A stretch of DNA of 64,000 bases, from assembly GCF_018390605.1 (NCBI RefSeq), contig NZ_JAHBGD010000005.1, forward strand, positions 682,001-746,000, given 5' to 3'. Below, piece after piece: positions 1 to 7,686 of the stretch. The translations under genes were made by a program, and so were the position numbers. The stretch is from Ancylobacter defluvii (lineage in GTDB: Bacteria > Pseudomonadota > Alphaproteobacteria > Rhizobiales > Xanthobacteraceae). The notes under the pieces were generated by a model that did no database searches, was not told the origin of the DNA, and saw only the letters and a program-made list of their open reading frames with translations. Each line of letters opens with the position of its first letter. The first letter of the stretch is position 1.

Positions 1-843
1 ATGATGTCGAAAGAGCGCTCGTTTTTAACCCGCGTGCGACAGGCTCTTCCCAGCCTTCACCCGGCCGAGCGCCGCCTTGGTGATTTCGTGTGCGACTTTC
101 CCGGCGAGCTCGCCAGCTATTCCGCACAGGAACTGGCCTCGCTCGCCCATGTCTCCAAGGCGACAGTCTCGCGCTTTGTCCAGCGCCTCGGCTATGAGAA
201 TTACGAGGAGGCCCGGCGCCATGCCCGGGCGGAGAAGCAGACTGGCTCGCGCCTGTTCCTATCCACCTCGGTCGATGCTGCCGGCGAGCAGTCGGTAGCC
301 GCGCATATCGCACAGGCCGTCGCCAATCTGGAGGCCACCTTCCTCGCCATTACCGATGCTCAGGCGAGCGCCATTGCCGATGCTATCCTCGGCGCGCGCA
401 AAACCTGGGTGATCGGCTTCCGTGCCAATGCCTCCTTCGCCAGCTACCTGCAATGGCAGCTCACGCAGGTCGTGGAGAATATCGTCGCGATTCCCGGCGC
501 AGGCCAGACTCTCGGGGAGTATCTGGTGAGCATTGCGCCAGACGACGCCGTGATTGTATTCGGCCTGCGCCGGCGCATCGCGCGCCTGCCGCTGATTCTC
601 GAGCAGATCCACAAAAGCGGTGCGAAGCTGGTCTACATCACCGATGAAGGCGAAGGGTTTCTGTCCAGCGCCACCTGGCATCTGCGCTGCCAGACGCTGG
701 CTCCGGGCCCGCTGTTCAGCCATGTCGCGGTGATGGCGGTGTGCCAGCTTCTGGCCACACGCTGCATCGAAAGAGCCGCCTTCGCCGGGCGCACACGGCT
801 GCGCGGCATCGAGACATTGAACGACGCACTCGAAGAGCTTTGA
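1..843 (+). CDS. MurR/RpiR family transcriptional regulator
   Basis: This is a sugar-isomerase-linked transcription factor. Residues about 1-77 form the RpiR helix-turn-helix, with the recognition region around SKATVSRFVQRLGY. Residues about 120-260 form a SIS phosphosugar-binding domain (TWVIGFRANASF, DDAVIVFGLRRR, GAKLVYITDEG). At 280 residues the length is normal for the family. The first base of the window is an ATG followed directly by a second ATG; an upstream start cannot be excluded because the sequence is cut there. The TRAP transporter and racemase-like genes follow on the same strand after a 262-bp gap that holds two identical-core palindromes, so the protein probably controls that operon. 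The ligand is unknown; RpiR proteins usually sense phosphorylated sugars or sugar acids. Confidence 0.9.
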   Translation: MMSKERSFLTRVRQALPSLHPAERRLGDFVCDFPGELASYSAQELASLAHVSKATVSRFVQRLGYENYEEARRHARAEKQTGSRLFLSTSVDAAGEQSVAAHIAQAVANLEATFLAITDAQASAIADAILGARKTWVIGFRANASFASYLQWQLTQVVENIVAIPGAGQTLGEYLVSIAPDDAVIVFGLRRRIARLPLILEQIHKSGAKLVYITDEGEGFLSSATWHLRCQTLAPGPLFSHVAVMAVCQLLATRCIERAAFAGRTRLRGIETLNDALEEL

Positions 844-891
844 CTGATCGTTGTGCAAATGCTCGAAACCTGGCGCCATTATGCAGTCACA

Positions 892-907
892 TGAAACTGC
901 GGTTTCA
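892..907. promoter_or_regulatory. Candidate RpiR operator O1 (TGAAAC-N4-GTTTCA)
   Basis: An inverted repeat TGAAAC-TGCG-GTTTCA lies 49 bp after the regulator stop codon. It has the same half-sites and spacer length as the second site 62 bp downstream. RpiR-family proteins commonly bind palindromes in intergenic regions of the operons they flank. Assignment to this regulator is inference from position and symmetry. Confidence 0.6.
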
Positions 908-948
908 CGCTCGCAGAGAGGGGAGAAGTGCCTCAACTAATTGAATTA

Positions 949-974
949 AAATATGAAACCATGGTTTCATATTT
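949..974. promoter_or_regulatory. Candidate RpiR operator O2, perfect 26-bp palindrome
   Basis: A perfect 26-bp palindrome centred on CATG, with core TGAAAC-CATG-GTTTCA at 954-969. It shares both hexamer half-sites and the 4-nt spacer with O1. The centres of O1 and O2 are 62 bp apart, close to six helical turns, which would suit cooperative binding or looping. It sits 132 bp upstream of the dctP start codon. Confidence 0.65.
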
Positions 975-1105
975 GTTGGCATGAAATCTGTATTCCTTGT
1001 CCGGCAAGGAAGTGCAGCGGCAATCGACCCCGGCAGCTCGGCGGCGCTTCCACAGCTTACGCAGGAACCGTTCACCGCCTCATCGCCAGAGCAAGGATTC
1101 CCCGC

Positions 1106-2137
1106 ATGCCCACGAAGCTCATCGTCGCCGTCTTCGCCACCCTCATGATCACCCCGGCCAGCGCCGAGACCATCACGCTGCGCGTGCTCGGCCAGCCCTC
1201 GGGTTCCGGCCTCATCGCCCAGCAGAAGGAGCGGCCCTTCTTCGAGAAACTCGCCGAGAAGACCGGCCTTGACGTCAAGGTCGAGTATCTCCCCGTCGAC
1301 GTCGCCGGCATCCCGGACACGGACGGGCTGCGCATCCTGAAATCCGGCCTGTTCGACATCGTCTCGATCCGCGGGCCGCAGGTAAGCCGCGACGAACCCT
1401 CCGTGCTCGGGCTCGACCTCGTGGGCCTCAACACCAGCTATGTCGCCGGCAAGCAGCATATCGCCGCCTTCCAGCCCTTCGTCGACAGCCGGCTTCAGAC
1501 CCAGTTCAATGCCAAGCTGCTCGGCGTCTGGCCCGCGGGCCCACAGGTCATCTTCTGCAAGCCGGAAGTAACCGGCCTTGCCGATCTTAAGGGCCTCAAG
1601 GTCCGCGTCGGCGACCAGAGCGCGGCGAACTTCGTCGCCAAGCTGGGCGCCACGGGCATTTCGATGCCCTTCGGCGAGGTCCAGCAGTCGCTGGCGCGCG
1701 GGGTGGTCGATTGCGCCATCACCGGCCCGGCCTCGGCCAATTCCGGCGGCTGGCCGGAAGCCACCACGACCGTGCTGCCGATCGCGCTGCAACTCGCGGT
1801 GAATGGCTACGCCGTCAACCAGAACAGCCTGAAGAAGTTCACGCCCGATCAGCAGGCCAAGCTGACCGCCGCCATCGCCGAGTTGACCACCGACATCTGG
1901 GCCTTCTCCGAAGAGCTGTACGAGGATGCGATGCGCTGCAACACCGGCGCGACCCCGTGCAATCGCGGCGTGTCGTACAAGCTGAAGGAGGCCCCTGCGT
2001 CCGAGGCCGACCTCAAGGCCGTGGCGGGCGCTGTCAGTGACGTCTCGCTGCCGATCTGGGCCAAGCAGTGCAACGCGGTCGCCCCGGCATGCGAGCAGAG
2101 CTGGCGGACCACCGTCGGCGCCCAGCTCGGCCTCTGA
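1106..2137 (+). CDS. dctP: TRAP transporter substrate-binding protein (DctP family)
   Basis: This is the periplasmic solute receptor of a TRAP transporter, 343 residues. The first ~20 residues are a cleavable Sec signal ending in PASA-ET. The DctP fold is recognisable from the internal LADLKGLKVRVGDQSAANFVAKLGA segment (family pattern 'l.dlkGlk.Rv') and the following GEVQQSLARGVVDCAITGP stretch. The start is set at 1106 because the signal peptide begins there; an in-frame ATG at 953 would add 51 residues of non-signal sequence and lies inside operator O2. It is the first gene of a dctP-dctQ-dctM-racemase operon. The ligand is probably a carboxylate but cannot be read from sequence. Two cysteine pairs in the C-terminal third suggest disulfides. 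Confidence 0.88.
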   Translation: MPTKLIVAVFATLMITPASAETITLRVLGQPSGSGLIAQQKERPFFEKLAEKTGLDVKVEYLPVDVAGIPDTDGLRILKSGLFDIVSIRGPQVSRDEPSVLGLDLVGLNTSYVAGKQHIAAFQPFVDSRLQTQFNAKLLGVWPAGPQVIFCKPEVTGLADLKGLKVRVGDQSAANFVAKLGATGISMPFGEVQQSLARGVVDCAITGPASANSGGWPEATTTVLPIALQLAVNGYAVNQNSLKKFTPDQQAKLTAAIAELTTDIWAFSEELYEDAMRCNTGATPCNRGVSYKLKEAPASEADLKAVAGAVSDVSLPIWAKQCNAVAPACEQSWRTTVGAQLGL

Positions 2138-2163
2138 TCCGCCCTGAGGAGCAGGAGCCAGCC

Positions 2164-2745
2164 ATGAAAACCTATTCGCGCTTTCTCGGCGTCCTTTTCG
2201 GGGCGCTGATGATCCTTCTGTCGGTGGCCATCACAGTGGAGACGCTGCTGCGCAAGTTGTTCTCCGTCTCGCTCGGCGGCGTCGACGAACTCGGCGGCTA
2301 TGCCATCGCGATCGCCGCTCCGCTCGCCTTCACCGTCGCGCTGGTGGAGAACGCCCATATCCGCATCAACCAGCTCACCACGCTTTTTCCGAAGCCCGTG
2401 CAGGCGGTTCTGGATGCGGTGTCGGTGGCCTCGATGGCGGTGCTCGCCGGCTATTTCTTCTACTTTACTGTCGACACGGTGATCGACACGTTCGAATACC
2501 AGTCCATCGCACCGACGCCCTGGGCGACACCGCTGATCTATCCGCAGACCGTCTGGCTGATAGCCAGCGCCACCTTTCCGATCGCCGCGCTCATACTTGC
2601 CGCACAGGCCCTGCGCCTGCTGGCGCTCGGTGACCTGCGGTCGTTGATGCGTCGCTTCGGCCCCGTCTCCCCGGAGGAGGAGCTTAAGGCCGAGCTCGAC
2701 GACCTCAAGCGGCGCGAAGCGCTGATTCACGAAGGAGCCCGGTGA
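2164..2745 (+). CDS. dctQ: TRAP transporter small permease (DctQ family)
   Basis: The small membrane subunit of the TRAP transporter, 193 residues. It has four hydrophobic segments (around residues 8-28, 45-62, 80-105 and 130-160) and the family-typical loops LGGVDELGGYAIAIAAPLAFTV and VENAHIRINQL. It joins the large permease in an inner-membrane complex that receives substrate from the DctP protein and uses a sodium gradient. The ATG at 2164 has GAGGAGCAGGAG upstream as ribosome binding site. The C-terminus is hydrophilic and helical (EEELKAELDDLKRREALI). Its stop codon overlaps the next start (TGATG). Confidence 0.87.
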   Translation: MKTYSRFLGVLFGALMILLSVAITVETLLRKLFSVSLGGVDELGGYAIAIAAPLAFTVALVENAHIRINQLTTLFPKPVQAVLDAVSVASMAVLAGYFFYFTVDTVIDTFEYQSIAPTPWATPLIYPQTVWLIASATFPIAALILAAQALRLLALGDLRSLMRRFGPVSPEEELKAELDDLKRREALIHEGAR

Positions 2746-4049
2746 TGAGCATCGCTATCGTTGGACTTGGCTTCTCGGTCATGCTGCTGCTGATGTTCCT
2801 CAGCATCCCCGTGGCCGTCACCATCATCGCCGTCGGCGCCTATGGCGGCTACTTGATGTACGGCATGCCGCTCGTCGACATGATGGGCGGGGTGATCTGG
2901 TCGAGCGTCAACAGCCCGGCCATTCTCGCCATCCCGCTCTTCATGCTGCTCGGCGAATTGCTGCTGCGGGGCGGCATAGCGGACCGCATGTATGACGCGA
3001 TGGCGGTGTGGCTGGCGCGCCTGCCGGGCGGGCTGCTGCACACCAATATCGCGACCTGCGCACTTTTCTCGGCAACGTCCGGCTCGTCGGTCGCGACCGC
3101 GGCGACGGTCGGTACCATCGCCCTGCCGGCACTCCAGCAATACAAATATCCGATGTCGCCCGCGCTGGGGTCTCTGGCGGCGGGGGGTACGCTCGGCATT
3201 CTCATTCCGCCGAGCGTGAACCTGCTGGTCTACGGTTCGCTGGCCAATACCTCGGTCGGCCAGCTCTTCGCCGGTGGTGTGATTCCGGGCATCCTGCTGG
3301 CGCTGTCCTTCTCGCTCTACATCTTTATTTTCCACGGCAAGGCCGGCGCGCAGGCGACCGAGTTGATCGACATGCCGCTGCGCGACAAGCTCGTGCTTGG
3401 CAAATACCTCGTCCCGCCGATGGTGATCTTCGGAGTGGTGATGGGGTCGATCTATGGCGGGCTGGCGACCCCTACGGAATCGGCGGCCATCGGCGTGATC
3501 ATGGCGCTCGGCTTCGTCGCCTTGAACCGCCGGCTGACGCCGGATCTGCTGATCGAATGCTCGATCCAGGCCGCCAAGACCAGCGGCATGGTCATCATCG
3601 TGCTGGTGTGCTCGCTGTTGCTGAACGTCACCATCTCGATGACAGGCGCGGCGCAGACCATGACCCAGTGGATCGCCGCCTTCGACCTCAGCCAGTTCTC
3701 GCTGCTGCTGGTGTTGCTGCTGTTCTACGTGTTGCTCGGCACGTTCATGGACGCGATGTCGATGCTGGTATTGACGGTTCCGATCGTCATTCCGGTTGTC
3801 GCCGCCGCGGGGATAGATCCGGTCTGGTTTGGCATCTTCATCGTGCTCATGTGCGAGATCGCCCTGATCACCCCACCCGTGGGCATGAACCTGTTCGTGG
3901 TCCACGGCGTGCGCACCGATGGCGGCAGCTATTCGGATGTGACGCGGGGTTCGTGGCCCTATGTCTTCGTCATGATGATTTTCACCCTGCTACTGATGGT
4001 GTTTCCGCAACTGGTGATGTGGTTGCCCGACATGCTGGCGGGTCGATAA
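2745..4049 (+). CDS. dctM: TRAP transporter large permease (DctM family)
   Basis: The large transport subunit, 434 residues with about 12 hydrophobic segments. It has the DctM signatures: AILAIPLFMLLGELLLRGG near residue 60, the glycine/serine-rich FSATSGSSVATAATVG loop near 105, LAAGGTLGILIPPS near 145 and the C-terminal ITPPVGMNLFVV. The ATG at 2745 shares its A with the preceding TGA, so translation is coupled; a GTG one codon earlier is possible. It ends in TAATG, overlapping the racemase-like gene. Confidence 0.9.
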   Translation: MSIAIVGLGFSVMLLLMFLSIPVAVTIIAVGAYGGYLMYGMPLVDMMGGVIWSSVNSPAILAIPLFMLLGELLLRGGIADRMYDAMAVWLARLPGGLLHTNIATCALFSATSGSSVATAATVGTIALPALQQYKYPMSPALGSLAAGGTLGILIPPSVNLLVYGSLANTSVGQLFAGGVIPGILLALSFSLYIFIFHGKAGAQATELIDMPLRDKLVLGKYLVPPMVIFGVVMGSIYGGLATPTESAAIGVIMALGFVALNRRLTPDLLIECSIQAAKTSGMVIIVLVCSLLLNVTISMTGAAQTMTQWIAAFDLSQFSLLLVLLLFYVLLGTFMDAMSMLVLTVPIVIPVVAAAGIDPVWFGIFIVLMCEIALITPPVGMNLFVVHGVRTDGGSYSDVTRGSWPYVFVMMIFTLLLMVFPQLVMWLPDMLAGR

Positions 4050-4789
4050 TGTCATGTCCTCCCAGCTCTGATCAGGAGGCTCGCGGTGCGAGCCTCCTGA
4101 TCATCAATCCCAATACCAATTCCCGGGTCACCGGCAACATCCGTGCGGCGGTGGAGCGGGTGATCGCCCAGGCGACCACGGTCCGCGTGGTCAATCCCGC
4201 AGAAGGCCCGTTCGCGATCGAGAACGAGGCGGACCGCGACATTGCCGAGCCGCATGTGCTGGCTCTGGTGCGCGAGAGCCTCACGTCGCGGCCTGATGCC
4301 TATGTGCTCGCCGCCTTCGACGATATCGGCCTTTCTACCGCGCGCGGCATGGTGGCCGTGCCGGTGGTCGGTGCCGTCGAGGCTGGCATTGCGGCGGCGC
4401 GCACCATGGGGCGGCGCTTTTCCATCGTCACCACGGTCGAGGCGGCGCTGCCCGGCATTCGCGCGCAACTCGCCCGCCACGGCGCGGCGGACATCGCGAC
4501 GGCACGTGCGGCCGGCATCGGCGTGGCGGAGGCCGCCGACGGCACCCGCTTCGCTCGGGAACGGCTTCTGCGCGCTATAGATCTCGCTGTGAGAACAGAT
4601 GGCGCGGATGCCATCATGCTCGGCTCTGGCGGCCTCACCGGCTGCGCCGACATGCTGCGCAACCATACCAGCGTGCCGATTGTCGATGCGGTGCTCGCTG
4701 CTGTGAAGATGGCAGAAGCGTTGGCACCTGCCTGTCAACGTAGTTATACCCTGAGATTACCGGAGGCTAAGACGAACGCGCGCGCCTGA
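4049..4789 (+). CDS. Asp/Glu/hydantoin racemase-like protein without the usual catalytic cysteines
   Basis: A 246-residue member of the Asp/Glu/hydantoin racemase superfamily, the last gene of the first TRAP operon. The N-terminal LIINPNTNSRVT, the central FSIVTTVEAALPGI and the C-terminal VPIVDAVLAAVKMAEAL match hydantoin racemases and set the register. In hydantoin racemases the two catalytic cysteines lie in ACFDD and LGCAG; here the same places read AAFDDIGL and LGSGGLTG, so the residues are Ala and Ser. Racemisation by the two-thiol mechanism is therefore unlikely. A cysteine three residues past the second site (TGCADML) might substitute, or the protein may be an isomerase, decarboxylase-like enzyme or binding protein. 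The ATG overlaps the dctM stop (TAATG). It presumably acts on the transported compound. Confidence 0.8.
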   Translation: MSCPPSSDQEARGASLLIINPNTNSRVTGNIRAAVERVIAQATTVRVVNPAEGPFAIENEADRDIAEPHVLALVRESLTSRPDAYVLAAFDDIGLSTARGMVAVPVVGAVEAGIAAARTMGRRFSIVTTVEAALPGIRAQLARHGAADIATARAAGIGVAEAADGTRFARERLLRAIDLAVRTDGADAIMLGSGGLTGCADMLRNHTSVPIVDAVLAAVKMAEALAPACQRSYTLRLPEAKTNARA

Positions 4790-4968
4790 GTCCCCGGAGC
4801 ATGTCTTCTTCCGGAAAATGTTGGATTTCCGCATCTGGCGCCAGGCGGTCGGTCGCCAAATCGGCGACCTCTCGGGAGCGTCGCGTGCACAATCGCGAGG
4901 CCTCTGAAAATGCTCTCGATCTTTGCGCTCGCCACGCGCGCGCCGCCTGGACCGGCGGCGGATCGCTG

Positions 4969-5679
4969 CTACGCCGGCAGAACGACCACTTTCGTCTTGA
5001 CCGGGGTGCGATCGTACAGGTCGATCATATCTTGGCTCAGGAGGCCGACGCAGCCGCTGGTGACGCCAGTGCCGATCGATTCGGGATCGCTGGTCGCGTA
5101 GATGGTGTAGAGCGTGTAGGCGCCGTTCTGATAGAGATAGAGCGTGCGGGCGCCGAGCGGGTTATCGAGGCCGCCCGGCATGCCGCGAGCGTATTTGGCC
5201 GCTTCGGGCTGGCGCTGGATCATTTCCTTGGGTGGTGTCCAGGTCGCCCATTCGCCTTTGCGTCCGATATAGGCGTCCCCACTCCACCGGAACCCGTCGC
5301 GGCCGACATTGGCACCATAGCGGGTGGCGAGCCCGTCCTCCTCGATGCGGTAGACGTAGTAATTGGCAGGATCGACGATGATCGTGCCGGGCGCTTCCTC
5401 GGTCTCGTAGCGAACGGTTCGGCGATAGTATTTCCGATCGACCTTGCTGACATCGACCGCCGGGATCGGGAACTTCTCTTCGGGCACCGGGCCGTAGAGC
5501 TTCTGCGCCTCGGCGACGCTCAGACCGTCGGGTGTCGCACAGCCGGCCAGCCCGAAGGCGCCGAGACCGGCGGCCGAGCCGACCAGAAACGACCGGCGGC
5601 TGATCAGCCTCGCCCCGTGCCCGCGCATGGCGATCTCGTGGATTCTGCCGGCGTCGGCATTCCGACCGTTCATGTTCAT
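4969..5679 (-). CDS. L,D-transpeptidase-family (YkuD) protein, exported, with altered active-site motif
   Basis: About 236 residues. The N-terminal SRRSFLVGSAAGLGAFGLAGC combines a twin-arginine-like motif with a lipobox (GLAGC), so it is probably exported, perhaps as a lipoprotein. The rest is a YkuD domain, recognisable from TIIVDPANYYVY, NPLGARTLYLY and the terminal SGCVGLLSQDMIDLYDRTPVKTKVVVL. YkuD enzymes cross-link peptidoglycan or attach proteins to it through a cysteine in S(H/S)GCIRM. The cysteine is present (TSGCVGLL), but the usual Arg after it is Gly, and the upstream His of IHGT is Tyr (IYATSD). Activity is uncertain. The start at 5679 precedes the signal; other in-frame ATGs are at 5673 and 5628. 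It is convergent with the upstream operon. Confidence 0.78.
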   Translation of the reverse strand: MNMNGRNADAGRIHEIAMRGHGARLISRRSFLVGSAAGLGAFGLAGCATPDGLSVAEAQKLYGPVPEEKFPIPAVDVSKVDRKYYRRTVRYETEEAPGTIIVDPANYYVYRIEEDGLATRYGANVGRDGFRWSGDAYIGRKGEWATWTPPKEMIQRQPEAAKYARGMPGGLDNPLGARTLYLYQNGAYTLYTIYATSDPESIGTGVTSGCVGLLSQDMIDLYDRTPVKTKVVVLPA

Positions 5680-5834
5680 TATCTTGGATTTCCTAATCTT
5701 GACGCCTGTTTGCCGTCCTGCTGAACGGAATTTGCCGGCCCGCGGCTCGACTGGCAAGCTCATTGCCGTCGATACCCGCTCCTGGCCGTTGCCCGGACAT
5801 CCGCAGCCGTGAAGGGTTTCGGATGCCGGCCCGA

Positions 5835-6012
5835 TCATGAGGTGGGACCCGTCGGCTCATCTTCGACCGTCCGGCGGGATTCGCCACTTTCTCGCGGTCT
5901 TCTCGTTGATCCCGAAGCGTCGCGCGAGCTCCGCGGCCGAAGCTTGCGATCGTTGAAGCTCCGCTCGAACGGTGGGCGTGGTCTTCGCGCTCCCGTGAAG
6001 AACCTGGCCGAT
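5835..6012 (-). pseudogene. Remnant of an IS481-family transposase (5' end, frameshifted)
   Basis: On the minus strand from 6009 one frame reads GQVLHGSAKTTPTVRAELQR followed by an HTH with RRFGINEKTARKWR. This is the characteristic N-terminus of IS481-type transposases (family form GQVLHGSATTT...YGIN.KTVAKW). The expected initiator codon is ATC instead of ATG. The frame stops at 5857, but the next family block, VEDxPTGP, continues in another frame as VEDEPTGPTS and stops at 5835. The DDE catalytic domain is absent. The element is dead and has lost most of its length; no terminal repeats were recognised. Confidence 0.72.
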
Positions 6013-6081
6013 AGCGTGTCCCTCTCCAGCAGAGATAACGATACGCCATCACACCGTGGGACTAAACACGCTTCAGACGGG

Positions 6082-7671
6082 TCAAAATCCCATCGCGGCA
6101 CCGTCGCTTCGCGGATCTCCCGCACCTTCAAGCCGGCCATCCCCATGGCGGGCAATGGCGCCTGCATGTCCCATCATCGCGTCGAACGGCGCGACGATTT
6201 CCACATCGTGTCCCGCCGAACGCAGGGCCGCGACGAGTTCCGGCGTGAACCGATCCTCAAGCTTCAGGGATACCGTCTCCGCGCCCCATGTACGTCCGAG
6301 CAGCCAGCGCGGGGAGGTTATCGCGGCCTGAAGCTCCTCGCCGAAGAACGCATAGCGCGAGAACAGTGCGGCCTGTGTCTGTGGCTGGCCCTCACCGCCC
6401 ATGGTGCCATAGACCATGTGGCGACCATCATTGAAGGAGGCCATGGCGGGGTTCAGCGTATGGAAAGGCCTGCGGCCGGGCGCCAGTACACGCGGTCCGC
6501 TACCGCTGAGCAGGAAGCTGGAGCCGCGATTCTGCCAGACGATGCCGGTCTGCGGCAGCACGACGCCGGAACCGAACTCGAAATAGATGCTCTGGATGAA
6601 GCTGGTCGCCAGTCCGTCGCCATCGATGGCGCCGAGCCATACGGTGTCACCGGCGGAAGGCGGCGCGGGCCAGGGCAGGGCGGACTCTCGGTCGATCTGC
6701 GCCGCGAGGCGATCGAGCGCCGCATCGGTGAGCCAGTCCGCCGGTTTCTCTGTCATGGCGTCGGGGTCGCCGATGATGCGGTCGCGCACGAGGAACGCCT
6801 GCTTCGTCGCCTCAACCAACCCATGGACATGATCGAAGCCTTCCGCTTCGGTCACGCCGAGTCGGCGGAACAAGGCGAGGATCATCAGCGAGGAAAGGCC
6901 CTGCGTCGGTGGCGGAAAATTGAACAGCCGCATGCCGGGAAGGTCGACCGACAGAGGGGCGACGCGACGGGCTCGGCAGGCGGAGAGATCGTCCAACGTC
7001 ACCGGCGTACCGGCCCGTGCGAGATCGTCGGCGATCTCGCGGGCCAGCGCGCCGCGATAGAAGCTCTCGGTGCCCTCGACGCCGAGACGATGCAGCGTCT
7101 CGCCCAGTGCCGGCAGCTTCATCACCGAGCCTGTGGCCGGCGCCTCGCCGTCGACGAGGAAGCTGGCGGCGAATCCCGACACGTCGGCGAGTTCGGGCAT
7201 CTTTTGCGTGGTGAGTTCGTTCTGGCTGCGGGCAACGGCGAAGCCGTTGCCCGCATGCCAGACCGCATCTTCGAGAAGCCGCGCGAGCGTTAGCCGGCCG
7301 CCGCGCTTGCCGCTCACCGCCAGCGCCTCGCCCCAGCCTGCCACGGTGGCTGCCGTCGTGTTGGCGGCGAGCGGTCCGCGCTGGGGAATGGTGGTCAGCC
7401 CGGCCCGGAGATAGAGCTCCGGCGTTGCGGCGGCCGCCGCACGGCTGCAGGCGTCGATACCGACGGGCGTCTCGCCGGGCGCGCCGATCAGCCAGAAGCC
7501 GTCGCCGCCTATGGCGGTCATGTGCGGATAGACCACGGCCAGCGTTGCCGCCATTGCGACCGTGGCCTCGACCGCATTTCCGCCCTCGCGCAGGACGCGC
7601 AGCCCGGCCTCACTGGCGAGATGGTGCGGGGACGTCACCATGCCACGACGGGCACGAACGGTGTTCAACAT
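6082..7671 (-). CDS. Gamma-glutamyltransferase family protein, no signal peptide
   Basis: A 529-residue Ntn-hydrolase of the gamma-glutamyltransferase/YwrD type, expected to self-cleave and to hydrolyse or transfer gamma-glutamyl groups, or related amides. The N-terminus (MVTSPHHLASEAGLRVLREGGNAVEATVAMAA) is the classical GGT opening without a secretion signal, so it is predicted cytoplasmic. The nucleophile threonine is retained in GDTVWLGAIDGDG, aligning with TTHYSVVD of E. coli Ggt, although the second Thr and the His are Val and Trp. RRPFHTLNPAM and the final DPRSDG match the substrate-binding and C-terminal blocks. It is last in the dctP-dctQ-dctM-ggt operon, 15 bp after dctM, so it probably processes the imported compound. 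Confidence 0.87.
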   Translation of the reverse strand: MLNTVRARRGMVTSPHHLASEAGLRVLREGGNAVEATVAMAATLAVVYPHMTAIGGDGFWLIGAPGETPVGIDACSRAAAAATPELYLRAGLTTIPQRGPLAANTTAATVAGWGEALAVSGKRGGRLTLARLLEDAVWHAGNGFAVARSQNELTTQKMPELADVSGFAASFLVDGEAPATGSVMKLPALGETLHRLGVEGTESFYRGALAREIADDLARAGTPVTLDDLSACRARRVAPLSVDLPGMRLFNFPPPTQGLSSLMILALFRRLGVTEAEGFDHVHGLVEATKQAFLVRDRIIGDPDAMTEKPADWLTDAALDRLAAQIDRESALPWPAPPSAGDTVWLGAIDGDGLATSFIQSIYFEFGSGVVLPQTGIVWQNRGSSFLLSGSGPRVLAPGRRPFHTLNPAMASFNDGRHMVYGTMGGEGQPQTQAALFSRYAFFGEELQAAITSPRWLLGRTWGAETVSLKLEDRFTPELVAALRSAGHDVEIVAPFDAMMGHAGAIARHGDGRLEGAGDPRSDGAAMGF

Positions 7672-7686
7672 GCGACTGTACTCCGA

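Noticed and set aside
953-1105. Upstream ATG at 953 for the first dctP gene
   Set aside because: It lies inside the palindromic operator and adds 51 residues ahead of a normal signal peptide.
5809-7293. Plus-strand frame opposite the gamma-glutamyltransferase gene
   Set aside because: No recognisable domain; the minus strand has full GGT motifs with catalytic threonine.
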